A program made the translations under genes and the position numbers. Shown piece by piece: positions 23,440 through 35,700 of a stretch of DNA of 64,000 nucleotides (position 1 is its first letter; each line of letters begins with the position of its first letter). The DNA comes from Mactromeris polynyma (lineage: Eukaryota > Mollusca > Bivalvia > Venerida > Mactridae): the NCBI GenBank assembly GCA_032209605.1, contig JASFXZ010000001.1, positions 4,960,001-5,024,000 on the forward strand, in the 5' to 3' direction. Below the pieces are notes generated by a model, which did no database searches, was not told the DNA's origin, and saw nothing but the letters and a program-made list of their open reading frames with translations.

Positions 23440-25090
23440 TTGTAACAGATTTTCAAGTAATATCACATTTATTTGTCCAAAAATAATTTCAATTTTTGAG
23501 ATTTTACTTATTGCTTCAGCCGAGAGACGAACAAACCCCACCCCGAAACATTTACGCACAACTATAATCATAACATCAATGTAGCTCTCATAATAATGAA
23601 AAAATAACACACTACTAGTAATCCCATTGATATTCTATTACTGACACGAATTTTGATGTCTTAACAACTTGTAACCAACTCACCTTTAAATGTCAAATGT
23701 CATCAGAAAAAAATCCGCCACGAAAACGTTAAAATGCCAGAATGTCATTTATCATTCAAGCAATAACAAACGTCCATTAAATCAGGGTCTCTGACGTCAA
23801 TATGACTTACACGATCTTTAAAACTAGTACCAAGTATTTTTCATAGCGCTAAAATTTCTGCATATTTACTTAGAATTAATTTCACCGCCTACCCGGTGCT
23901 AGGCAAATAGCATATTGGTAAAAACTCAACCGGAAATTGCGGTCGATTCGCGTCCGTGATTTTGCATGGCTCAAACTTTACAACATTGTAGGCTATTTCG
24001 CATGCGGCATTTCATATTTGATTGATACGAAGGACTTTTCAAACTTATCTTTTTGTATCCGATGAGCCATGCGCAGATTTTGAATTCCAAAATAGATATG
24101 ATTAAATGATCAATTGAAATCCTTCAATGACATTATCTTCGTGAATGATCGACATTTAAAGTTTCAAAAAGCAGACGGAAATTCTCTAATTCAGTTTTAT
24201 TGAATTTTGAGTCAATGCCCTCAAACTAAGCATTAAAAGGTAATCGTTGCTTCAACACAAATCAAACTAATTTTAGAACTGATTGATTTTTTTCTCGGCT
24301 TTTGGTTGCTGAGCACGAAAGGATTCTCGGAAATGAGGACTAGCATGAAAATCACGATCTTCTTCATAAACATTTTCCAACAGTTATTCCTTCTGTTTGT
24401 TTATGTTTGTATACATTTAAGATTATATTGATTCACGTACGGTTTGTGAAAACAATAAAGGCTACAAAACACGAGATGACAATAAATTTCTGAAGTCCTT
24501 ATCTTTATCGATGACTCGCTGCAACTTCGCCCACCATAATAATAAAATGTCGTAGTCGTTCATGTTTTATAACTTATTGCTGCATTTTAGGCTATGCTAT
24601 TAATAAATTCATTTAAATGAACAATATATTGTAATTTTTTTCTTGAAAATGACACAGACGCCCGCATTTTGATCAATCTTGTTTATAGTAATATTGCACC
24701 TTTTCCCTATTGAAAACAATGGTGAAATAGATGGATTTGGAATTATGTAAGAAATAGTCGCAATATCAAATTAATATCTTACTGGATATTCCATTAAAAT
24801 CCGAAAGAAAATAAGTTAACGCCTAGTATAATAATAGGGAAAGTAAATATGTTACTGTATCAAATTATATTTGCATGAGTTATTTCCCTTACAAGATGTA
24901 ACTGTTAAAACACTGCCCTACGTTCAATTACAGCTATCAGCCCTATCGTTTCGTAACGTTTTGCAATTTGGTTCCCGTGTGCAGCCAATGTGCTACGGTG
25001 GGCAAGGGATAAAACACAAAACGTTAGCCACTGATAGCCGTAACTGAACGCAGGGCTGGTGGCACTCTAGCTTCCTCCACGTCTGACATA
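23440..25090 (+). repeat. Duplicated flank block, copy 1
   Basis: Segments about 23450-23690 and 24400-25085 recur in order at about 48440-49205. The intervening 700 bp is absent there. The second segment carries a MITE insertion missing in the other copy. Confidence 0.8.
24916..25055. mobile_element. Harbinger-like 140-bp MITE, copy 1
   Basis: The ends CCCTACGTTCAATTACAGCT and AGCCGTAACTGAACGCAGGG are inverted. The flanking CTG (24913-24915 and 25056-25058) is a 3-bp duplication. The paralogous site at 49181-49183 has a single CTG and no insert. A 140-bp relative lies at 53678-53817. A 3-bp CTG duplication fits PIF/Harbinger-type elements (inference). Confidence 0.85.
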
Positions 25091-25094
25091 TAAA

Positions 25095-25897
25095 ATACTT
25101 TTCATGTTTGTTTAGGTAAACAAACGAACCAAAACATGTGCATAAAATATCTTTATAACAGCACTATAGTTAATTTTCTTTCACAAAAGTTTCGATAAAA
25201 GCGTGTTTTCCGGCAGACAAGATAATATATATGCACGGGTATTTGATTTCCTTCGTGGCGTGATCAAATTTGCTATACACAGACATTATCGTAAATTGAG
25301 GTGTTGCATATCATCTGTGGCGTATCCTGATATGACGTGGGTATAAATTCATTAAATACACATGTACTACAATACACGGACATTGTATTGAAAGTGAACA
25401 CTTAATTATTGAATGTCCGCAGTTGCAAGTGGATGGTAGCATTCGACAAAAGGTAAATTATATTTGTTTTCGTTTCTTTAATACATTTTTGTAGTAGGAC
25501 CTTCATAAACAGGCAGGATCGTGTATAGGGGCTTCTCTCGAAAAGTTATTATTGTATTAAAGGCATTATTTCTTTTTCTTTTGGGATCAAGCAGGCCCAT
25601 TTATTAGCAATAACATTATATACCATAATGGGTTGCGGTAACAATACATATGATACTACCGTGCACATACCAGATAATACATCAAATAAATGTTACAAAT
25701 GCTTATAAACACATAAGAACCGATCTTCCTGACTTATAGATTGCTACATTTCATAAAAGAATATTCACAGCACACATATGCACGAAATTATCAAAATGTA
25801 ACTATAATTATGGAGAAATGATATAATGAAACTATATGCGGCTAGTCAAAATGAATTTTATAAGCATTAATTTAGAGAAGCCCCAATCGCCGGGCCA
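25095..25897 (+). repeat. 800-bp dispersed or segmental repeat, copy 1
   Basis: It matches 56290-57097 almost base for base over about 800 bp, from TTTTCATGTTTGTT to TTTAGAGAAGCCCCAAT. It lies upstream of the chitinase first exon; the second copy lies upstream of the paralogous first exon at 63741. Confidence 0.85.
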
Positions 25898-26175
25898 TAG
25901 TTATAGGCAAATCCCAAAAATGCCCATTTTTTTTAAAATTTTACCCTAAAATCACATTTCACACTGTACAATGTTTCTATACTTTAGCTATTTTGTACTG
26001 TATGCAATTTCTATTAAATACAGTAATGATGGTAGTCTTATTGCAAAATTTGACATAGTTATTGGCAAATTCCAGAAATTCCCATTCTTATTTAAATTTT
26101 CAACCATTTTACCCCAAAAATCACATTTTGCACCGTGTGATTGTCCTATACTTTTAGTATATTTAATGTGATGCC
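25896..26175 (+). repeat. Imperfect direct duplication of about 150 bp
   Basis: CATAGTTATAGGCAAATCCC and CATAGTTATTGGCAAATTCC start two copies (about 25896-26020 and 26051-26175). Both contain AAAATCACATTT and a following CTATACTTTTAG-like word. Confidence 0.7.
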
Positions 26176-26284
26176 TTATATGACACAAATCCACTAAAAT
26201 TATTTCTGTGCATTTTTCCCCCAATTGTTTTTCACTGGCCTATAGTCTATCAAAACGCTGTTGCGTTGTATGCATTGTTCTCAC

Positions 26285-26625
26285 TCCACTATCATGCGGA
26301 TAGTTAGACGATACATACGTAGAAACCGGCTCTGTTACTGATCTTCCACGTCCAGGACGCCAATGAGTGACGTCTTGTCAAGAAGACCGCCGTATTGTCA
26401 TTACGCTTTCAAACAGCAGCAGGAAACAAGGGGACATAACAAGCAACGCATTAGTCGAGGGCCGTTAGATACCGGAATTTTAGTCAATGATCAACAAAGG
26501 GGTAACGTATTGACTCCAGAGAGGCGACGTAACCGCGATGTTGTGGCGTCGTCGGCATCTACGATGGATGCAGTGTTCTTTTTACTGATGAGAAACCATT
26601 TTGTATTTGTAATATTATTTTCATT
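26285..26625 (+). pseudogene. Tc1/mariner transposase remnant
   Basis: Translation in shifting frames gives VETGSVTDLPRPGRQ, EDRRIVIT, LTPERRRNRD and finally TDEKPFCI. These match, in order, the DNA-binding linker and the catalytic-domain region around the second Asp of Tc1 transposases. Several stops and at least two frame changes break it, so it is inactive. It ends about 25 bp before the chitinase first-exon acceptor. Confidence 0.75.
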
Positions 26626-26631
26626 TCAGTA
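26608..26631 (+). promoter_or_regulatory. Candidate 5' UTR splice acceptor
   Basis: A pyrimidine-rich stretch ending in TTTTCATTTCAG lies 18 bp before the chitinase ATG. The same 40-odd bases precede the paralogous ATG at 63741, while sequence further upstream differs. The ATG exon is therefore probably preceded by an untranslated exon. Confidence 0.5.
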
Positions 26632-26649
26632 AATTAAAAACATTCGGAT

Positions 26650-26719
26650 ATGACGATAAATGTGAACGTTGTTCGTTTGGTCGTGGTCACCTCCATTCTA
26701 TGTCTGGTGTCCGCAGGAG
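26650..26719 (+). CDS. Chitinase exon 1: signal peptide
   Basis: It encodes MTINVNVVRL, then a hydrophobic core (VVVTSILCLVS) and AG. This is a typical secretory signal, ending in phase 1 at a GTAAGA donor. The exon is conserved at 63741-63810 with two amino-acid changes. Intron 1 is about 3.3 kb. Confidence 0.88.
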
Positions 26720-29700
26720 GTAAGAATTTAGGTTCTATTCTAACGTAATTTCATAAACTTATTCAATCATGAAATGAGCGCTGCTATAGGATTTACACTC
26801 TCTTCTGTAAGTGACGTCATTTCAATAAAACGCAACCTGTGATGTCACTATTTGCAAGCAGGAAGCAATATTTACTCCAAATGGTCACTTCGTTTTCATA
26901 TTGCCATATGGGGGCATATATTGCTTACTGTCAGTACAGGGTGGCGTCACATGTGGCGTTTTCTGGAAATGACGTCTCTTAAAGAAGTCGTACAGAGGAG
27001 CTCAATTTTGAGAAAATGTCATGATAATGCCTTCATACACATGTACTCTAAAACATTATTTTGTAACTTTTCTTAAACGAATGATAGAAATGCAAAACAC
27101 GATCGAGTCTGATACATGTATTTCCTATGCTAGCGCTAACGCGGCGCGTAGGTCAGGATAGAAAATACTGGTATAGGACGCCTGTCTTTATGGTTTTCGG
27201 AAGCACGTAATAAAAGTGACGATACAGTGATGTAGAGCACATATGTAAGAAGGCACTTACCACCGATTTTCTAATATTTATCGATATGGAAAATAATACT
27301 ATGTACCTTTAAACATTCAATGTGTTTACAAGAATCTAAATATTAAAGCATATACATGTACACAGAATAAAATGGGTATTTATTAGTATAGAACAAAATA
27401 ATGAAAACACTTCGTTAGTTTAAAATCTGAGAACTATTTGCATCAAGGTCAATGTCGAATGAAAGTCATTAACACATGGGATAAGATAAACAATAAATAT
27501 CTTTAAAAACATGATCTGTGAAATAAACAAAGGTGTTACAGTTTTATTGGTTAATATTTTAGTTATTTCACGAACACATCTTATATAGAATAAATAAATA
27601 AAGACAACCAACTATTACAATTCTGATTCCGTTCATTTATTCGAAATTTGGAATATTTGCAATAACAGCATGTAAGGCACAAATACATGTAATTTGTTAC
27701 ATGTTCAATAAAATTTCATCAATCGCGTAAAAACACAAGTAGGCCTACAGGTCCATTGACATTTCAGAGATTTACATAAAATCACAACTTAGGTAATTAT
27801 CTCGTGTCCGAACTAAAGATATGATACGAGAAGTAATTAATAATTATTTTACCGGTTTTCTTTCAACTGCATCTATATCAAATATTTCAAAATATCGAAT
27901 CGACGAAGGCGTAAAGTGATTAGACAATATTTATCCCGTTTGACTATTTCAAGTATTAACATAACATTGATAGGCCTAAACATAATATTGTTTTATTTTG
28001 ATACATAAGTACACAAAACTGCGATAATAATTCGTCAGTAATTAAGTCTAGTTACTGTCCGTAAATATGTGAAGCACAGTAATAGCTACGTACGTCGATA
28101 TTCAAACCATAATTTAGGAAATACGAATTCATTCATTCCCTGTCCAGCGTACAACGTGCAGATTTAATCCAATCAGCTTCCAGTTTCCAAACCGTTCGGC
28201 CGTCCAAAATTGAACTTGACTTTTGATTTGATTGGCTTACGTTCCGCTGTGAGTCGAGTAGCAAAAGCGAGCATAATACTTACGGCGGCGCCGAAAACCA
28301 AGACAGATTCTACTTTTAAAGATAAGAGATAGACAATCATCCCAACAAAATCAGCATGATTATTTTTAATCGTTAGTTTAGAATACATTTAACTAAATTC
28401 AGTTTTGTAATTTGGGGGAAATTGACATAAGGTGCAAAGTAAATGTAAAAATGCGAAATTAACATGAAACGAGCAATATCTTTAAAAAAAGCTGGTCGGC
28501 GCAACTTGAAGTTTGCAAACTTGTTGCAATCTGAAAGTTAAAATTTGTTGTTCAACAAGCAAAATGCTTAATGTTACGACTGCCGGTCATTCAATTACGC
28601 TATACTACAGAAACTCAGAGATCGCTGCGTAGTACGCTCCACACAGCGCTTTGATTCCACTACCGATACATGCACACGCTGCTGTAATACCCAGTATATT
28701 TTTATATTTGACCTTTTTAACCTTACTGCTATAACCAATGATTTAGTTGCAGTGAACGAAATCACCGTTCGATCCTTATGCTTAATTCATTGGTCGGCAC
28801 GATCACGTGACAAATGAATTTATAATACAACTGAAGATGGGTATTTTCATGCGCTAAGACCAATCAAATGTGTACACAATGTACAGCCTTTCGTGTAGAA
28901 GGATATTTTCGCTATCTAGCTTATCGGTTTTATTTCATGTCATTAAATTTTTAGCATTTACATAAGGCAGTATTTCGTTCTTACATCGAGGATTGTACAG
29001 TTACGTATTACAAAATTCATTAGCGTGGCGAATTCGGGTAACAAGCTGCCAAGTAATGATATGACGCATTTTAAAATATACGCAGATTCCGCATATAGAC
29101 AGCTGTTTACCTTAAATCACTACACATTTACAGGCATCGGAATAATTTTGGCATGCCAACGAAACGATAGTCACTTACGTTCGAATTATTTAGTTTTTCT
29201 AGCAATTTCAATAGTCACAGCGGCATTTCTATGACAGTGAAAGCTGTTTATTCAGTGCACACTCGCATAAGCTTTCTTTACGCACGTTTACTGTCCTATA
29301 TTTGGGTTGCAAGCGGCTCGCTAAATGTCTGTGGACGCATGTCGACTCGCCTGTCTAAATATAGAAAATACTGCGAAGGAGACTGGATACAAATGACTCC
29401 GTAGTGTGATTAGTCATAGACACAGTATTGTCTGTTTCAATATACGTAGTTCATCATTACTTATTGCATAAGTCGTGAACTCACACATCCATGTTAATAA
29501 ACTTGTTACATAGCGATTTATCTGATTAAAACAATACAAATGTTCGCGACTGGTACATAAAACCATGAAAGTCTTCTTAATTCCAACACCGGACAATCCC
29601 CGTGGTGATGAATAACAACACTACTTAATTACTGGATAAATCTTGAAATACACTTTACAAAATGTAAACCAATCTGCGTCAAGGTTATACATATTTTTCG

Positions 29701-32700
29701 GATGAAGAGAAATGGCGCGAAATTGCCTTGGTGGTTAACGTAAGATTTGATTGGTTTACAAAACACTGAATATGCAAGTAGCAAAACCATGTTAGTACGG
29801 CTGCGCCGAAAAAAGGACATACCTATTTGCAGATAAAATGTCATCATATTTCTCATAATTTCAAACATTCATGACGTTTTAATTAGTGTTTTGAACAAAT
29901 ATGGATACTTTGAAAGTTTGGACATTTATTCAAAATGGTGTCCTAGCATGTTATTTCCAAAGACCTAAATTTAGGTCTTTGTTATTTCCTTCTATCAATA
30001 CAGGGTATAAACGAGTATGCTACTATTCAAAATGGTCACAGTATCGCCCTGGAAACGGAAAATTCCTCCCTGAACATATCGACCCCAATCTCTGTACTCA
30101 TCTGATTTACTCCTTTGCCAAGTTAGATGGTAATCATGAGCTTACTTACGAACGGAACGACATAACGCTGTAAGTATTCTTTATACAAATGTATTTACAC
30201 TTTTGAAAAATGTCACCAATAAAGAGTTAGATAAAGCATTTGTTTAGTTCATCAATATTTTATTTGTTCTTTTGTGTTATTAAAATCACAGTTTTAAAAG
30301 CAGAACAAATATTAAATTATATAAACGGGAAAAACGGGTTGGGCAACAAGTTATTACGATAAAATAACACAAAAGGACAACATTCCGACGGTTTTGTCGC
30401 AACAAACCAGTTTGCTGTCATATATGGTGCATGCAACAATATAAACTTCAATATCAAACCCATTCTAAAACTGTCCATGTCTCATACACAGATAACGTTA
30501 GTTCTATTCTCCCCATTCTCTTGTCTACAATATTTCAAGGTATTACAAGTATAACGAAAGTCAAGTTACTTGCGTACCTTTTGTAAATTAAATGTGATTG
30601 TTTATTTCAGATATAAAAGATTCAATGCGTTGAAAGAACGTACAGACATTAAAACCATGTTGGCGGTTGGTGGTTGGAACGCCGGAAGTAGAATATTTTC
30701 GGCCATAGTGTCAAATCCGTATCTCCGTCAGAAGTTTGCAAGTCAATCCGTCGATTTTATTGTAGCCAATGGTTTTGATGGTCTTGATATGGATTGGGAA
30801 TACCCAGCAAACCGTGGAGGAGCGCCATCAGACAAAGCTAATTTTATACTTCTTCTGCAGGTTGGTGTATTGCATGTTTCGGCCTTTTGTGACACATGTG
30901 CTTGTTTAAAAATATATCTCGTTTGCGTGCCAATTTATAGTGAAGATACCCTTTGACTATAATGTGTATACTGACTTTCAAGAACATATTTCGTTGATCG
31001 ATTAACAATGCAGCCCGTGCAACGACGATATTACGTTTTCCGTGAAGTACAATACAACGGGAATATGTGGTTTAATAGACAGGTACTAATTATTTGAGGT
31101 ATTTTAAAAGTACATATATGTATTTATCATTTTTATTTGGTACCTGTCGACAAAAAGATACAATTGATAAAAATGTTAAATGTATACTGGATTGAATAGA
31201 ATAACTATTTACGATTTACGACTTACAAGTCCCCCCTGCCTTGAGCACTAACGTGTTTATGCTCATTGTTATTTATAATATCATTATTTTAATACTGTTT
31301 ACTTTCAGGAAATACGAGAAGCCATGAAGAAGGCGCCAAGTGATCTTCTATTGACGGCCGCCGTATCAGCCGGAAAGAGCACTATTGATACAGCATATGA
31401 TATTCCAGGAATGGTGAAGTGCGTATATACGTATTGTACTAATAATCTACAACCGCCCATATAGAAACATTGTGAATTTAGTGTCACAATATAATTCTGA
31501 TTTAGTTCCATGGCCATCAAACGTGTACCAAACTTGCATATCCAACGACCTTTTATCTATCCCAGCATACTATACGGTGTTTAAGTTATCATAGCGCGTA
31601 CATTATTTCTCATAATTCACTAGTGGATGATGTTTGCATATGAGGACTGATCACTTAATCATAGGCATTGTCAAAAACAAACAAACATGACAATATGTAC
31701 ATTATCCACTTGATATTAATATTAAACTTAGAAAGTAGTACAATGTTCCTTCTTATCGTGTCGTAACCATGACGCCAAGATGGTCTACATTCATTTTTAT
31801 CCATTTATATACATTACCTAGCATGAGATATTTTTTGTTAATAACAATAGTTGTTTTACACATGTTCGTTCATATAAAAAATAACACAATTTGTTGCAAA
31901 CAGCGCATAAAATATCAACAACAATTTTAGGGGCTAATATTCATCAACCGAATCGAATTTCGTCCTCTAAATGCATACATGAAGACAGTGAATCTTAAAC
32001 CCTATTTGTAAGCTTATCTGATAAATTTCGTTGTCATATTATATTGAAACAGCGCTTTGAATATTTGGCATTTCTTTCGTTTGTAGATGCCAACTAAAAC
32101 ATGTAAAGCAGTTAATTCTGTGACGTTGAGATATGCAAACATACTAAGCTGATGCAATTTCTGTATTTGATGACATCACTATGTTGTTTTTTCTCTCCAG
32201 AAACCTTGATTTTATCAATCTTATGTCCTATGACTTACACGGTGGCTGGGAGAGTGTCACGGGTCACAACAGTCCCTTGTACAGTCGTTCATCAGAGAAC
32301 TTTGGACAAAAGATGCTCAATGTGGTATGTAACATAGGCGTAACTTCAGTACCATATCACATACAATGTAGATCGATGTATTTTATACTGACTTTAAACA
32401 TGTTTACATTCACACCTTACGATCATATTCAGCATGTGTAAACTTTCGCATGCACATAGAAAATTTAATTAATTTCGTACCCAATTTAACAATTTGTCTG
32501 GGCAAATATTAGTACATGTATTTGCAAAATGGATCTTGCTTATGGATAAATTTACTGTCGTGGTTGTAACAGAATTTACTACAAGGAGACATACATGTTA
32601 AATGCATTAAATAATTGTCAATGCATTCAGTATTATAATGATGTACACATAATTGCAGGATTGGGCAGCCACTTATTGGGTGACACAAGGGACACCCCCT

Positions 32701-35700
32701 GAAAAATTGATTATTGGTCTTGCAACATACGGCAGACATTTTAAGCTCAGTGATTCGTCTAATCATGGGATGGGTGCAGCAACGTCTGGTTCTGGTACTC
32801 GTGGGCCAATAACTGGCGAACCGGGATTCCTGGCTTATTATGAGGCATGTTTTTGGCCTTTATCATGTCGAATGAAAAGTTCGGCCGAATAAATGTTCAG
32901 TTTTGTGTGCATATTATTTTAATACAATTATGTAAATCAAATTTACCAAAGGACTATTTGGTGTCGTTACAATGATTGTTATGTTCGTATGCATATTGAC
33001 AATCAATCTGCAGTAAACAATTCCTCTCCGCCAATTCTTCAGTTATTTAAAAGGGATCTCCTACGTAAGTGTCACGCAAAATGCTTGATGTTACTCTTTG
33101 GCCACTCTGCCTATTGCAAATGTATTAATTTATTATATATTCAACATGTTTACAGCCTTAGTAATACACATAATTTCCGCCTGTTTCAATATTTTTCTTT
33201 GCATTGGTAACTAATCTTAAAACATTCAGATATACCTTACGTTCTCGAAATATGAACCCAGTATACAAATACGTGTACTCAATCATACAATCATATTATT
33301 TAGGTATGTGCTATGCTGGCTTATGACGACGCAAAGCCATATTGGCACGATGAGCATGAGGTACCATACCTTGTTCTTGGAGACCAGTGGGTGGGGTATG
33401 ATAATGAGACGAGCTTTACTATCAAGGTGAATATGGTTTACAAATAATCACAAACGGTTTACTTCAAGAAGCCAGGGTATTCTGATTATTTTTTACATTT
33501 AGTTTTAAAATATTCTTACCTCACAATATATTTTCTTAATTGGCCACTTACATTTGAACATGTGATTATAATTGTCACTGGGAGAACGTTTAAAGCATGT
33601 AAAGTCGAACGGCGTTCATTCGAATTCATCGGGTCCGAAATTTTATTTCGAAAGATACATGGTTTCGAATAGCCCATTTCAATTTGACGTGCATAAGAAG
33701 ATACATCGAAACCTTATCTTTATATCAGATGATACCGAGTATTCGGATAGAAGGTTGTCGAATAAAAGAAGTCCGACTGTGGTATAATTAACATAGAGTA
33801 CCATAACCAATGTGTTACGCTCAAAGTTAATAATGTATTGATGTTAAAAATCAAATTGACCCAAGTTGACAAAAGGTTTAAGTAACGTAAGGTTTGACTA
33901 TTGAAAGATGGTTATGAGATTGTTTAGATGGTTTTACGAAAAGAAACTGGTTTATGTTCCAGCTTGATTACATCAGGGAACACTCGTACGGCGGAGCAAT
34001 GATATGGAACATTGATCTTGACGATTTCAATCAACAATGTTCACGTTCTGGCCGGAAATATCCTTTAATGAGTTTAATGAAAGAAGTTCTGAGTGATTAT
34101 ATACCTACAACTAGCGATCCTGTCACTGAAGGGCCAACATCTGTTGTAACTACAGAGGTCACTGTGGAGACGGTGACTCCTATTGTCACTGACAGGCCAA
34201 CAACAAGTCAAACAGATGAACCTACAGGACCACCAGGAGGTATGTTTGTGCACTTTTTAAAGTTTTAACCACGTTTAGTTTGGTGTAGTGAAAACTTGAA
34301 CTTTGTCTTTAGAATCGATGAAGTACATGCATGGAGGAAATAAAATTATCTATCTATCTATCATCACTAGATCGTTATTAAGCGCAAGACTTTTTACACA
34401 CTGTATTTACACGTCACATGATACAACGTCCAGAAACTTTAACCTGACAACAGCAATAACCTTATCATGGAAGCCTACATCAATAATGCTACTTTTACCA
34501 TTTTGAGCGACAAAACCGCGACCTCATGCACTCAAGGCGAACGCTCAAAAACTGAGCCGCAAGGCCATGCTCATTACTCCTATTAGTACTTGCACGTTTT
34601 CAACTGGAAAATTAAATTGAAACAGAGTTAGGGAACACGTTACATAATTATGGAGCATTTTCAGTGAAATTGACACGGATAACGTACTACGTCCTGTCCG
34701 AATTTTAATCTCGACTCTAGATTGACTCGCTGAATGTCTGTGGACGCATGTCGACTCGCCTGTCTAAATATAGAAAATACTGCGAAGGAGACTGGATACA
34801 AATGACTCCGTAGTGTGATTAGTCATAGACACAGTATTGTCTGTTTCAATATACGAAGTTCATCATTACTTATTGCATAAGTCGTGAACTCACACATCCA
34901 TGTTAATAAACTTGTTACATAGCGATTTATCTGATTAAAACAATACAAATGTTCGCGACTGGTACATAAAACCATGGAAGTCTGCTTAATTCCAACACCG
35001 GACAATCCCCGTGGTGATGAATAACAACACTAATTAATTACTGGATAAATCTTGAAATACACTATACAAAATGTAAACCAATCTGCGTCAAGGTAACACA
35101 TATTTTTCGGATGAAGTGAAATGGCGCGAAATTGCCTTGGTGGTTAACGTAAGATTTGATTGGTTTACAAAACACTGAATATGCAAGTAGCAAAACCATG
35201 TTAGTACGGCTGCGCCGAAAAAAGGACATACCTATTTGCAGATAAAATTTCATCATATTTCTCATAATTTCAAACATTCATGACGTTTTAATTAGTGTTT
35301 TGAACAAATATGGATACTTTGAAATTTGGACATTTATTCAAAATGGTGGCCTAGCATGTTATTTCCTTCTCTCTATACAGGGTATAAACGAGTATGCTAC
35401 TATTCAAATTGGTCACAGTATCGCCTTGGAAACGGAAGATTCCTTCCTGAACATATCGACCCAAATCTCTGTACTCATCTGATTTACTCCTTTGCCATGT
35501 TAGATGGTAACCATGAGCTTACTTACGAACGGAACGACTTAACGCTGTAAGTATTCTTAATACAAATGTATTTACACTTTTGAAAAATGTCACCAATTAA
35601 GAGTTAGATAAAGCATTTGTTTAGTTCATCAATATTTTATTTGTTCTTTTGTGTTATTAAAATTACAGTTTTAAAAGCAGAACAAATATTAATTATATAA

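Noticed and set aside
32152..33787. Short plus-strand frames reading through exon 5, exon 6 and intron 7 (for example MSLGERLKHVKSN..)
   Set aside because: These are exon read-throughs into introns, or part of the dispersed repeat also at 14575-14755.
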